In this document: piece after piece, positions 17,514 to 26,163 of the stretch
How positions within the stretch are numbered: position 1 is the stretch's first letter
Layout: every line of letters starts with the position of its first letter
Assembly: GCA_007120465.1 (NCBI GenBank)
Contig: SKNO01000044.1
Span: 1 to 45,457, forward strand
DNA from: Nitriliruptoraceae bacterium
Lineage (GTDB): Bacteria; Actinomycetota; Nitriliruptoria; Nitriliruptorales; Nitriliruptoraceae
DNA length: 45,457 bases
Direction: 5' to 3'
The notes under the pieces: model-generated
What the model was told of the DNA's origin: nothing
The model's database searches: none
What the model saw: only the letters and a program-made list of their open reading frames with translations
Made by a program: the position numbers and the translations under genes

Positions 17514-18401
17514 ATGAGTCGACCCGAACCGATCCCGACACGGCCCGGCTGGCGCATGCTGAGTGGCTTGGCAGCCGCCGCACTGCTCGCGGCCTGGATC
17601 GTCCTGCCGACCACCGGAGCCCATGCTGGTATCGGCGCCGACTACGACGTCGATGTCAACGTCGTGCTGACCGAGAGCGACGAAGCCCTCGAGTTCACCT
17701 ACGAGTACACCGTCTCCGTCACCGACGGCGAGGTCGAGTGCGAGACGGACATCGCGATCTACGTTCCCCCTGACACCGAAGGCGAACCGCCCGAGGCGCT
17801 CGACACGACGATCATCGTGAACGAGACCGACGACACGTCGGGGACCTTCATCCTGCCCGACCTCGAGGGCGGCGGGTACGACCTCCTCGTCGTGGTTGCC
17901 ACCTGCACCGTCTTCGACGACGGGGTCGAGATCGGCGAGTCCCAGCACGGCGACTTCGTCGAGGCCGCCTTCGCACGGCTCCTGATCGACAAGGAGGTGG
18001 AGGGCGACGTGCCGGCCGGCACCACCTTCACCGTCGAGGTCGCGTGCGAAGAGGGGGAAGGGGTCGCAGTCGCCGACGTCGGCCCGCAGGACGAGCACGA
18101 CGGCCAGACGGCCGTGTACGAGCGGCAGTTCGGCGCCGATGGCGGCAGCGACGTCGTCTACTTCTACGGTCCCGCCGACTGCATCATCACCGAGACCGAG
18201 GACGGCGGCGCGGAGTCGACCTCGATCGAGCCCGACGAGGTCGAGATCAGCGATCCCGAGGACTTCTCCACGGTCGTGACCAACACCTTCCCTGAGGCCG
18301 AGGAGGAAGAGGAGCCGGTCGAGGAGGAAGAGGAAGAGGAGGAGATCGAGGAGGCCGAGCCGGCCGAGCCGGTCGAGGAGGAGCCGGACTACACCGGCTG
18401 A
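17514..18401 (+). CDS. Secreted protein with DUF5979-like domain and acidic C-terminal tail ending PDYTG
   Basis: Signal peptide MSRPEPIPTRPGWRMLSGLAAAALLAAWIVLPTTGAHA; LLIDKEVEGDVPAGTTFTVEVACEEG...ADCIITETEDGGAES; tail EIEEAEPAEPVEEEPDYTG*. Confidence 0.8.
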   Translation: MSRPEPIPTRPGWRMLSGLAAAALLAAWIVLPTTGAHAGIGADYDVDVNVVLTESDEALEFTYEYTVSVTDGEVECETDIAIYVPPDTEGEPPEALDTTIIVNETDDTSGTFILPDLEGGGYDLLVVVATCTVFDDGVEIGESQHGDFVEAAFARLLIDKEVEGDVPAGTTFTVEVACEEGEGVAVADVGPQDEHDGQTAVYERQFGADGGSDVVYFYGPADCIITETEDGGAESTSIEPDEVEISDPEDFSTVVTNTFPEAEEEEEPVEEEEEEEEIEEAEPAEPVEEEPDYTG

Positions 18402-18493
18402 CGCCGACCACCTTCCTCACCCTGGATGCCGGGAGCCACTGGCCCCGGCATCCGTCTTGCGCGACACTGCGCGTTCACCGTTGGGGGTGCAAC

Positions 18494-19687
18494 GTGACCG
18501 AGCAGCGACCGGCCACCGAGGCCGAGGACGAACCCGACCAGCCGCAGAGCCATCCCGGTCGGCCGCCGATCGACATCACCGCCGTCGACCTCGGCGGCGA
18601 CATGGTCATGGTGACCGACCGGTCCGGCACGATCGTGGACGTCAACGACGCCTTCGTGCTGGCCACCGGGTACGCCCGCAAGGAGGCGATCGGCGCCACA
18701 CCGCGGCTGCTGAAGTCCGGCCTGCAGTCCGACGAGGTCTACCGCGAGCTGTGGTCCACGGTCCTCGGCGGCCAGGTGTGGAAGGGCGAGCTGGTCGACC
18801 GGCACCGTGACGGGAGCCTGCGCACCTACCGGGTCGCGATCACCCCGATCCGCGGCAGCGACGGGCAGGTCACCCACATGGTGTCGGTCCAGCGCGACAT
18901 CGCCGCCCAACGCTCACACCCGAGTGGCGCCACCGGCGTCGGGGAGCTGCACACCAACGCCGAAGGTCGCTGCAACTTCGTCGACACCGAGGCGGCGCGC
19001 CTGCTCGACGCCCGCCCCGAGGACCTCTACGCCTCCGGGTGGGAGACCCGGATCCCCAGCGACGACGCCGACGCGATCCACGAGAGCATCCAGGCCGCGC
19101 TCTCCACCGGCCGGCGACAACGGCTGGACGTGCGCACCCACGCCGACCGCTGGCTGCACCTGGAGATCGGGCTGGTCACCTCGCAGCCCGTGTCTGGCTC
19201 CTCCAACGCTGGCGACGGCCGGCCCCGTTCCGGCCATCCCGGCGGGATCACCGGGACCAGCTGGCTCCTCGAGGACATCACCGACCAGATGGAGGCCCAC
19301 GCCCGGCTCGCGCGCCGCGACGCGCTGGTGACGACGCTGCTGACCGCGATCGAACACCCGGTCGCGTTGGTCAACGCCGACGGCACCGTGATGGCGACCA
19401 ACCCGGCGTGGTCCCGCGGTGACGTCGACCTGCACCCCGCCCTCGGCTCGTCGCCCGGGGACGACCTCCCGGAGGGGCTGCGAACCCTCGCCGACCGCGG
19501 ATCCGAGCAGGCCGAACGGCTCGCCCGACACGTCGGCGACCACCTGCGCGGCCTCCCGCCGACCACCCGCCCACTCCAGGACATCTCGCTGCTGCCGCTA
19601 CCGACCGAGCAAGGTGGGCTGCTGATCCGGGTCCACGTCCCGTCGCCACCCCGGCGGCAGGACAACGGCGCCGAGGTGACCGGTTAG
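18494..19687 (+). CDS. PAS-domain protein without recognisable output domain
   Basis: GDMVMVTDRSGTIVDVNDAFVLATGYARKEAIGATPRLLKSGLQSDEVYRELWSTVLGGQVWKGELVDRHRDGSLRTYRVAITPIRGSDGQVTHMVSVQRDI; no kinase, GGDEF or HTH motif seen downstream. Confidence 0.8.
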   Translation: MTEQRPATEAEDEPDQPQSHPGRPPIDITAVDLGGDMVMVTDRSGTIVDVNDAFVLATGYARKEAIGATPRLLKSGLQSDEVYRELWSTVLGGQVWKGELVDRHRDGSLRTYRVAITPIRGSDGQVTHMVSVQRDIAAQRSHPSGATGVGELHTNAEGRCNFVDTEAARLLDARPEDLYASGWETRIPSDDADAIHESIQAALSTGRRQRLDVRTHADRWLHLEIGLVTSQPVSGSSNAGDGRPRSGHPGGITGTSWLLEDITDQMEAHARLARRDALVTTLLTAIEHPVALVNADGTVMATNPAWSRGDVDLHPALGSSPGDDLPEGLRTLADRGSEQAERLARHVGDHLRGLPPTTRPLQDISLLPLPTEQGGLLIRVHVPSPPRRQDNGAEVTG

Positions 19688-19717
19688 GTCGACCGGCGCG
19701 GCCCCCCAGCTGCCCCA

Positions 19718-20467
19718 CTACAGCTCGCGCCTGCTGGTCCGCTGCACCGCCAGGGCGAGCAGCCCGACCGTCGCGACGAGCGTGACCCCGACCGCCCGGA
19801 GGTACTCCGGCGCGCTCTCTCCCGCCGCCAGGGCGACCACCGCCGACAGCAGGGTGCTGGGCAGCCACGGGCTGACGACGTCGATCACCCCGACGATGGG
19901 GATCACCAGCAGCGCCGCGACCGCCACGAACACCGTCGCGAGCTGGCTGCGCATGAACCCGGCCACGGCCGCGACCATCGCCACGGCGAAGGCGAGGTAG
20001 AGCACCCCGTACAGGGTGCCGACCACGAGGCCGCCGAGGGGCACCCCACCGATCAGCAGCTCGGTCGTGACCGCCGCGACGACGGTCCCGAGGACCAGCG
20101 CCAGCGCCGCAGCAGCCGTGACCACCACGTAGCGCGGCACGATCAGGTCGCGGGCGTGGGGCACCCGCGTGCGCAGGAACGCGGCGGCTTCGGGCCGCGC
20201 GTCCACCGCCAGCGCGCCGGCAGCGATCACGATCACCGCCAGCAGCCCGAGCTGTGAGGTGTTGCTGACGAACTGCACGATCCCGTCGAGGGGTGTCGGG
20301 TCGGCGAAGGTGATCGTCATCTCCTCGGTGGCGAACCGCTCGAAGATCTCGCCCATGTACCGCGCGGTGAAGGGGCCGAGCAGCCCGAAGAAGGCGTAGA
20401 GGCCGAGGACGGCGATGCCACGCGCCGTGCGCGTCAGCCGCGCCAGCTCCAGCCGCCAGAGGGTCAC
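19718..20467 (-). CDS. ABC-2-type transporter permease
   Basis: GTG start overlapping the ATPase stop; LWRLELARLTRTARGIAVLGLYAFFGLLGPF and further TM segments. Confidence 0.82.
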   Translation of the reverse strand: MTLWRLELARLTRTARGIAVLGLYAFFGLLGPFTARYMGEIFERFATEEMTITFADPTPLDGIVQFVSNTSQLGLLAVIVIAAGALAVDARPEAAAFLRTRVPHARDLIVPRYVVVTAAAALALVLGTVVAAVTTELLIGGVPLGGLVVGTLYGVLYLAFAVAMVAAVAGFMRSQLATVFVAVAALLVIPIVGVIDVVSPWLPSTLLSAVVALAAGESAPEYLRAVGVTLVATVGLLALAVQRTSRREL

Positions 20468-21678
20468 GAGGTCAGCTCCAGGAAGGCCGACTCCAGGTCG
20501 GTCGCGGGCGTGAAGGCCGCCAGCCGGGCTCCCTCGGCGGCGACCAGCGTCGGGATCGCCCGTTCCGCCTCGGTCGCGTCGGACACGACGATCCGCAGCC
20601 GGCCGGGCGCCAGCTCGGTCAGCTCGGTGACCCACGGCTGGTCCTCGAGGGTGCGTCGCAGCGTCCCCGCCTCGCCCCGGACGTGGAGCAGGTACGCGGT
20701 GCTGGTCCGGGCGAGCAGTTCGGAGATCGGCCCCTGGAAGCGCAGCACCCCGTGATCGATGACGCCGACGACGTCGCACACCTGCTGCACGTCAGCGAGC
20801 ACGTGGGTCGACAGGATCACGGTCGTCGTGCCGGACAGCCGGCCGATCAGGTCCAGCACCTCACGCCGCCCCGCCGGGTCCAGCGCCGAGGACGGCTCGT
20901 CCAGGATCAGCAGGTCGGGGGCGCTCACCAGCCCCGCCGCCAACCCCAGCCGCTGGAACATCCCGCGGGAGAACCCGCCGACCCGGCGATCGGCCGCATC
21001 CTCGAGGCCCACCTCGGCGAGGACCTCCGAGTTCCGTGCGGCGGGCAGGTCCGGTGCGGTCAGGGTCCGGGCCAGGTCAACGACCTCGACGGCCGTCAGC
21101 CACGGCTCGAACCGTGGGGTGTCGACCACGACACCGACGCGTTCCCGGGCCACCTCGACGTCGAGGTGGCCGTGGGTGGGGCGGCGCAGGCCAGCGAGGA
21201 TCGACAGCATCGTCGTCTTGCCTGCCCCGTTCGGTCCGATCAGGCCGTAGATGGCGCCACGGGGGACGCGCAGGTCGACGTCTCGGAGCGCCCACAGCTC
21301 GCCGTAGCGCTTGCCGAGGTCGTGGGTCGTGACGATGGCGTCGGTCACGGCCGACCCGGCGGTCGGGGCATCGTGGCGGGGATCCAACACCTCGACGTCG
21401 CGGAGGACCGGCGCCGCCCCGTCACCGTGGTCGGGCGCAGCCGGCTCCTCCGTCGCGCGCCAGTCACGTCCGGTCCGGGGACCGGGGACGCGCCCGATCG
21501 TGAGGTAGAGGATCGCGCCGATGGGGAAGCTGACGAGGACGATGATCAGGGCCCAGGCAGTGCGCGGGAGCTGTGTGACGTCGTGACGGGCGAGGTCGAT
21601 CAGGGTGGCCACGATCCCGACGATGCCGATGCCCGCCAGCGCCCACACGGCTGTCGGGACCTCCGCGAGCTCGTTCAC
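20464..21678 (-). CDS. ABC transporter ATP-binding protein with N-terminal PLDc_N-like two-TM extension
   Basis: N-term VWALAGIGIVGIVATLIDLARHDVTQLPRTAWALIIVLVSFPIGAILYLTIGRVPGP; then GLIGPNGAGKTTMLSILAGL, VGGFSRGMFQRLGLAAGLVSAPDLLILDEPSSALDP. Confidence 0.88.
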   Translation of the reverse strand: MNELAEVPTAVWALAGIGIVGIVATLIDLARHDVTQLPRTAWALIIVLVSFPIGAILYLTIGRVPGPRTGRDWRATEEPAAPDHGDGAAPVLRDVEVLDPRHDAPTAGSAVTDAIVTTHDLGKRYGELWALRDVDLRVPRGAIYGLIGPNGAGKTTMLSILAGLRRPTHGHLDVEVARERVGVVVDTPRFEPWLTAVEVVDLARTLTAPDLPAARNSEVLAEVGLEDAADRRVGGFSRGMFQRLGLAAGLVSAPDLLILDEPSSALDPAGRREVLDLIGRLSGTTTVILSTHVLADVQQVCDVVGVIDHGVLRFQGPISELLARTSTAYLLHVRGEAGTLRRTLEDQPWVTELTELAPGRLRIVVSDATEAERAIPTLVAAEGARLAAFTPATDLESAFLELTS

Positions 21679-21830
21679 GTCACCTCCTCGCCCCCCCGCA
21701 GCGCGCTGCGTCAGGCACCACGCCCCACGCTACGGCCAGGGTGTGCGCCGACCAGGGAGGATGGTCCCGGCCAGACGTGCCGACCGGCGGGGCGACGACC
21801 GGGATGCGGAGCAGCCCGGCGACGGGGCGG

Positions 21831-22922
21831 TCAGCTCGGCACACCCAGGTGCGTGACGGTCTCGTGCATGCGGTCGAGGACGTGGTTGGAGAACAGCCCG
21901 GCGACCAGTTCGCCCCGACTCGAGACCCCGGCCTTCTCGTAGATCGCCTTCAGGTGGTCGCGGACCGTGTGGGCGGAGATCGTCAGTTCGCTGGCGATCT
22001 CCTTGGTGCTCATCCCGCGGCACAGCGCGAGGACGATCTCGGTCTCGCGGGGGGTGAGGCCGTAGGAGTCGAGCAGGATCCGCGCCAGGTCGTCGGGACG
22101 GGCGGTGTCCACCGTGACGGCGACCCGGTCGGGATCGCCCTCCATCGGGGTGACGTGCAGCCGCAACCACCGTCCGCTGCGGCTGCGGACCTGGGTCGTC
22201 AGGCTGGTGGCCGTCCGGGTCGAGCGGACCTTGGCGGCCGCCACCTGCACCAGACTCGGGACGTCACCGTCGATCTCGTCGACCCGGAGGTCGTCGAGCA
22301 GCGCCTGTCCGCCCGCGCTCATCGCGATCACCGCACCCTCGCCGTCGAGGACCAGCACCACCGGCGGCTCGACGCTGGACTCGGCCATGATGCGGCCGTG
22401 GGCGTGGCGCAGCACGGTCGTCGCCACGGGCACCAGCGCGCGAACGTCCGTCAGCTCACCCGCGGTGAAGGGTCCGTCCTCCGCTGGCCGGAGGAACACC
22501 CCGACGGCGAGGCAGGAGGTCCCGGCCACGAACGCGACCCGGAGCTCGTCTCCGACCCCGAACGTCGCGTAGAGACGGCTGAACCGGGGGCTGCGGCTGA
22601 GCTCGCCATCGACCGTCTCGTGCAGCGTGGCCACGGGGTCCACCCGGCGGGCCAGGTCGCTGAACTTGTTGAAGTCCGGATCGGCCAGCTCGTTGTCCCA
22701 GAACGGCCCACAGTCCTCGGGCGCGAACCCCTGGACGGTGCCCCCCGAAGGCAGGTGGGTCTGAGGGTCGGTGGTCATCACCGCGCAGTGGTCGAAACGA
22801 GCGACCGCATGGAAGGCCTCGACGATGGCGTCGCACACCTCGGTCGCGGTCGGCTCCCGCGCGTCCAACGCGAGGAGCCGATCGCGAGCCCGCGTGAACG
22901 CCACCACTCCCATGGTCGGCAT
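21831..22922 (-). CDS. LuxR-family transcriptional regulator (GAF-like N-terminus)
   Basis: C-terminal HTH YGLTPRETEIVLALCRGMSTKEIASELTISAHTVRDHLKAIYEKAGVSSRGELVAGLF. Confidence 0.88.
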   Translation of the reverse strand: MPTMGVVAFTRARDRLLALDAREPTATEVCDAIVEAFHAVARFDHCAVMTTDPQTHLPSGGTVQGFAPEDCGPFWDNELADPDFNKFSDLARRVDPVATLHETVDGELSRSPRFSRLYATFGVGDELRVAFVAGTSCLAVGVFLRPAEDGPFTAGELTDVRALVPVATTVLRHAHGRIMAESSVEPPVVLVLDGEGAVIAMSAGGQALLDDLRVDEIDGDVPSLVQVAAAKVRSTRTATSLTTQVRSRSGRWLRLHVTPMEGDPDRVAVTVDTARPDDLARILLDSYGLTPRETEIVLALCRGMSTKEIASELTISAHTVRDHLKAIYEKAGVSSRGELVAGLFSNHVLDRMHETVTHLGVPS

Positions 22923-23114
22923 CCTACGGCGGGCACGTCAACCGCGGCCATCCCCCGTCTGTGGGGGGCCACCCCCTCGGATGGGGCGACCGGCCATCGC
23001 TTCTGGGGATACCCGCGCGCGCAGCGTCTGCGTACCGTCCTCGGCGGTCCGGCGCATCGCGCCACGCAGCCGCCTGGACGAGCCGCTGGCGACCCAGATC
23101 GAGGAGACGACCCG

Positions 23115-23657
23115 ATGTCCATCCCCCGCCCGCTGACCCCTCTGGTCCTGCTGCTGGCACTCGCCGCCGGCTGCAGCTCCGGTGACGCCACGACCGCCGA
23201 GCCCGACCCGGCGGCCGCCGAGGCCGAGGTCGTCGAGGTCACCCTGGTCGACTTCGCCTTCGAGGACCTGCCGGGATCCGTGCCCGCTGGGACCCGGTTC
23301 ACCGTCGTGAACGAGGCCGAGCGCGAGCTCCACGAGCTGGTCGCCTTCCGCCTGTCCGACGACGACGAGCGCTCGGTCGAGGAGCTCACGGCGCTGTCGC
23401 CGGTGGAGCTGGTCGAGGCGCTCGGCGAACCGACGACGGTGCTGCTGGCCGAACCCGACGGCCCGGTGATCCCGGCGGTGGGTGACGGCACCCTCGACGA
23501 ACCCGGCCGCTATGCCATCATGTGCTTCATCCCGACGGGGGTCGAGCCGGCGGTGTACCTCGAGGCGGCTGCGGAGACCGAGGAGGGGCCGCCGCAGGTC
23601 GATGGTGGTCCACCCCACTTCGTGCACGGCATGTACGCCGAGCTGACGGTGGAGTGA
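23115..23657 (+). CDS. Lipoprotein, cupredoxin-like
   Basis: MSIPRPLTPLVLLLALAAGCSSG lipobox; EVVEVTLVDFAFEDLPGSVPAGTRFTVVNEAERELHELVAFRL. Start at 23115, not the ORF-track 21741. Confidence 0.8.
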   Translation: MSIPRPLTPLVLLLALAAGCSSGDATTAEPDPAAAEAEVVEVTLVDFAFEDLPGSVPAGTRFTVVNEAERELHELVAFRLSDDDERSVEELTALSPVELVEALGEPTTVLLAEPDGPVIPAVGDGTLDEPGRYAIMCFIPTGVEPAVYLEAAAETEEGPPQVDGGPPHFVHGMYAELTVE

Positions 23658-23662
23658 CGGCG

Positions 23663-23989
23663 ATGACCGCCGCCCGCCTGCGCCTGCGCTGCCCGCGCTG
23701 CGGGCCGGTGCGGGTGGCGGTGGGCGCGGCGGTGGTGCACCACAACCGCGAGGACGGGTTCCGGCTGCTGCAGGCGAGCTGCCCCGACTGCGCCGAGGTG
23801 GTGGTCACCAACGATGCGGAGGTGGTCGACCTCGCCGTCACGTCGGGGGTGTGCGTGCGTGAGCTGCTGCCCCCGGCGCCGGCGTTGACCGACGCCGACG
23901 TGGACCGCCTCCACGCCGCCCTCGACGACGAGGAGTGGGTCGCCCGGTTCCTGGACGGTCCGGCGCCGGATCACGACCCGGGAGACTGA
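23663..23989 (+). CDS. Small zinc-ribbon-like protein
   Basis: MTAARLRLRCPRCGPVRVAVGAAVVHHNREDGFRLLQASCPDCAEVVV; two CxxC pairs. Confidence 0.65.
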   Translation: MTAARLRLRCPRCGPVRVAVGAAVVHHNREDGFRLLQASCPDCAEVVVTNDAEVVDLAVTSGVCVRELLPPAPALTDADVDRLHAALDDEEWVARFLDGPAPDHDPGD

Positions 23990-24037
23990 CCGTCCCGGCG
24001 GCCGTGCGGACGGACCACAGGGCCGACCATCTGACCA

Positions 24038-24157
24038 TCACGGTACGTCGAGGTCGAGCTCCACGATCGAGGCGAGCAGCTCGAAGTCCCCGTCCGCCGC
24101 GAGGATGCTCGCGCCGTGACCGAGCGTCTGTGGATGACGAAGGTTGGTCGTCGCTGA
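24038..24157 (-). pseudogene. Possible C-terminal remnant of a PIN-domain (VapC-like) toxin
   Basis: Reverse frame ...NLRHPQTLGHGASILAADGDFELLASIVELDLDVP* with no start codon, directly after the permease stop. Confidence 0.25.
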
Positions 24158-24949
24158 CTACGACAGGTCGCGCCGGTCGAAACGCCAGAGGCCCACACCG
24201 GCCGCGGCGATGGCGACGGCGTACAGCAGCGCGAGCCACCCCCACGCGACACCGTGCGTCACCGGCTCGGTGCCCGCCGACCAGTACCACGGCGACAGCC
24301 AGCTGAGCAGCTCGAGCCCGTCGACGAGGTTCGCCACGCCCTGCATCACGTACCCCGCGACGACCACGCCGAGACTGACCGACAGCGCGGGAGCGCGTCG
24401 GCCGACCGCCGCCCCGACCCCGAAGGCCAGGCCCAGGGCGAACACGGCGAGGGCGTGCGCGTGCACCGACGCGGCGAGGACGTTGCCCAGCGGCACCGCG
24501 AGGTCGAAGGCGAGGACCAGCACCGCGACGATCGCGAACAGCACCAGCGCCAGCGCCGTGATCAGCAGCGTGACGGCGGCGAGCTTCTGGCCGGCGATCC
24601 GCAGGCGCGACACCGGCGCCGTGAACAGCACCGGGAGGGTCCGGCCCTCCTCCTCGCCGGCGATGGTGGCGGCTCCGAAGGTCACCGCCGCGGCGAGCAG
24701 CACCACCGGCCCGAGGAGGTTGAAGATCGTGCCGTGGAGGTAGTTGGACGGCTCGGCGAACTCGCTGCCCATGAACGCGGCGAGCGCCTCCGGGATCGCC
24801 TCGGCGTACACCGCCATCTCGTCGGCCATCGCCGGGTACACGGAGACGTACATCGCGGTGACCGCGACCACGGCGATCGCGTACAGCACCGTCGCCCGGA
24901 GGCGGTCCCCGATGGTGCGGGCGAACACGCTGGAGAGCATCGCCATCAC
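24158..24949 (-). CDS. ABC-2-type transporter permease
   Basis: Six-TM permease pattern with EEGRTLPVLFTAPVSRLRIAGQKLAAVTLLITALALVLF; ATG overlaps the ATPase stop. Confidence 0.87.
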   Translation of the reverse strand: MMAMLSSVFARTIGDRLRATVLYAIAVVAVTAMYVSVYPAMADEMAVYAEAIPEALAAFMGSEFAEPSNYLHGTIFNLLGPVVLLAAAVTFGAATIAGEEEGRTLPVLFTAPVSRLRIAGQKLAAVTLLITALALVLFAIVAVLVLAFDLAVPLGNVLAASVHAHALAVFALGLAFGVGAAVGRRAPALSVSLGVVVAGYVMQGVANLVDGLELLSWLSPWYWSAGTEPVTHGVAWGWLALLYAVAIAAAGVGLWRFDRRDLS

Positions 24950-25851
24950 CTCCCACTCGCCGCCGGGCGGTAGTAGGCGAGGAACAGCTCCTCGAGGTCA
25001 GGCTCCTCGCTGATCACGTTGATCGGCCGGTGCTGCGCCGCGAGCATGATCGCGCCGCCGACCGGCCCCTCGATCGCGAGCCGCAGGACCGTGCCGTCGC
25101 GGTCCACCTCGGCGGCCCGCACCCCGTCGAGGGCGAGGAACGGTTCCGGAGACACCACCTCGGGGAAGTCGAACTCCAACCGGCGGATCGCCTTGTGCTT
25201 GAGCTCCTCGACCCGCTCGGTCACGACGAGCGCGCCCTCGCGGATGATGCCGACCCGGTCGGCGACGCGCTCGACCTCCGAGAGGGTGTGGCTGGACAGG
25301 AAGACGGTTCGTCCCTCGGCGCGCACCTCGCGGACGAGGGCCTGGAACTCCTGCTGCACGAGCGGGTCGACCCCGACGGTCGGCTCGTCGAGGATCAGCA
25401 GCTCCGGCCGGTGCATGAACGCCGCGACGAGCGGCAGCTTCTGGCGGTTGCCCGTGGACAGCTGACGGATCGGCCGGTCGAGCTCCACACCGAAGCGCTC
25501 CACCAGCGCGTCGCGCTCCGCGGTGTCGACCCCGCCACGCAGGTTGCCGAGGTACGCCAGGAACTCGCGCCCCGTGAGACGCGGGTACAGCAGCATGTCG
25601 CTCGGCAGCAGCCCGATGCGCCGGCGGATCGCCATCGGCTCGCGCTGGGCGTCGAGACCGAGCACCTCGGCCCGTCCCGACGATGGCCGGATGTGGTCGA
25701 CGAGCAGCCGGATCGTGGTGGTCTTGCCCGCACCGTTCGGCCCGAGGAACCCGAACACCTCACCACCGGGCACCTCGAGGTCGACGTCGACGATGCCGCG
25801 GGCCTTGCCGTAGTACTTGGTCAGACCCTCGGTACGGATCGCGATGCCCAT
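24946..25851 (-). CDS. ABC transporter ATP-binding protein
   Basis: MGIAIRTEGLTKYYGKARGIVDVDLEVPGGEVFGFLGPNGAGKTTTIRLL...RQLSTGNRQKLPLVAAFMHRPELLILDEPTVGVDPL. Confidence 0.92.
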   Translation of the reverse strand: MGIAIRTEGLTKYYGKARGIVDVDLEVPGGEVFGFLGPNGAGKTTTIRLLVDHIRPSSGRAEVLGLDAQREPMAIRRRIGLLPSDMLLYPRLTGREFLAYLGNLRGGVDTAERDALVERFGVELDRPIRQLSTGNRQKLPLVAAFMHRPELLILDEPTVGVDPLVQQEFQALVREVRAEGRTVFLSSHTLSEVERVADRVGIIREGALVVTERVEELKHKAIRRLEFDFPEVVSPEPFLALDGVRAAEVDRDGTVLRLAIEGPVGGAIMLAAQHRPINVISEEPDLEELFLAYYRPAASGR

Positions 25852-26163
25852 GGCAGGCTCCTGACCGTGCAGGCAGGCGGCGTCACGGGTCCCGACGGAC
25901 ACGCGTCAGGGACGCAGCACGACCCCCGCCGACACCCCTCAGGGTGGCGTGGGGGACTCGACCGGCACAGCGGCGAAGGGCCCCGCCGACCGGGCCGAAG
26001 GACACCGGGAGTCGGCCCCAGGGTGGTCGCGGTCGACCGCGCGCCCGGAGGCGGGTCGGCTCCTGCCCTCCGAGGCCGTTGGACCCCTTCCCTCGGGTCC
26101 AGGTGCCGTGGTCGCTCCCTCGCCCCACGACGACGATCGCGGAGACGATCCTGGAGGTCACCG

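Noticed and set aside
18380-18401. PDYTG considered as a standard LPxTG sortase signal
   Set aside because: Leu replaced, and the protein stops at the motif with no hydrophobic segment or basic tail; described instead as a shared tail of unknown function.
25930-26060. AGGGTGG sequences upstream of the TPL-like gene considered as a T-box
   Set aside because: Lacks a matching AGGGTGGNACCGCG box and identifiable specifier loop; kept only as a low-score structured-leader note.
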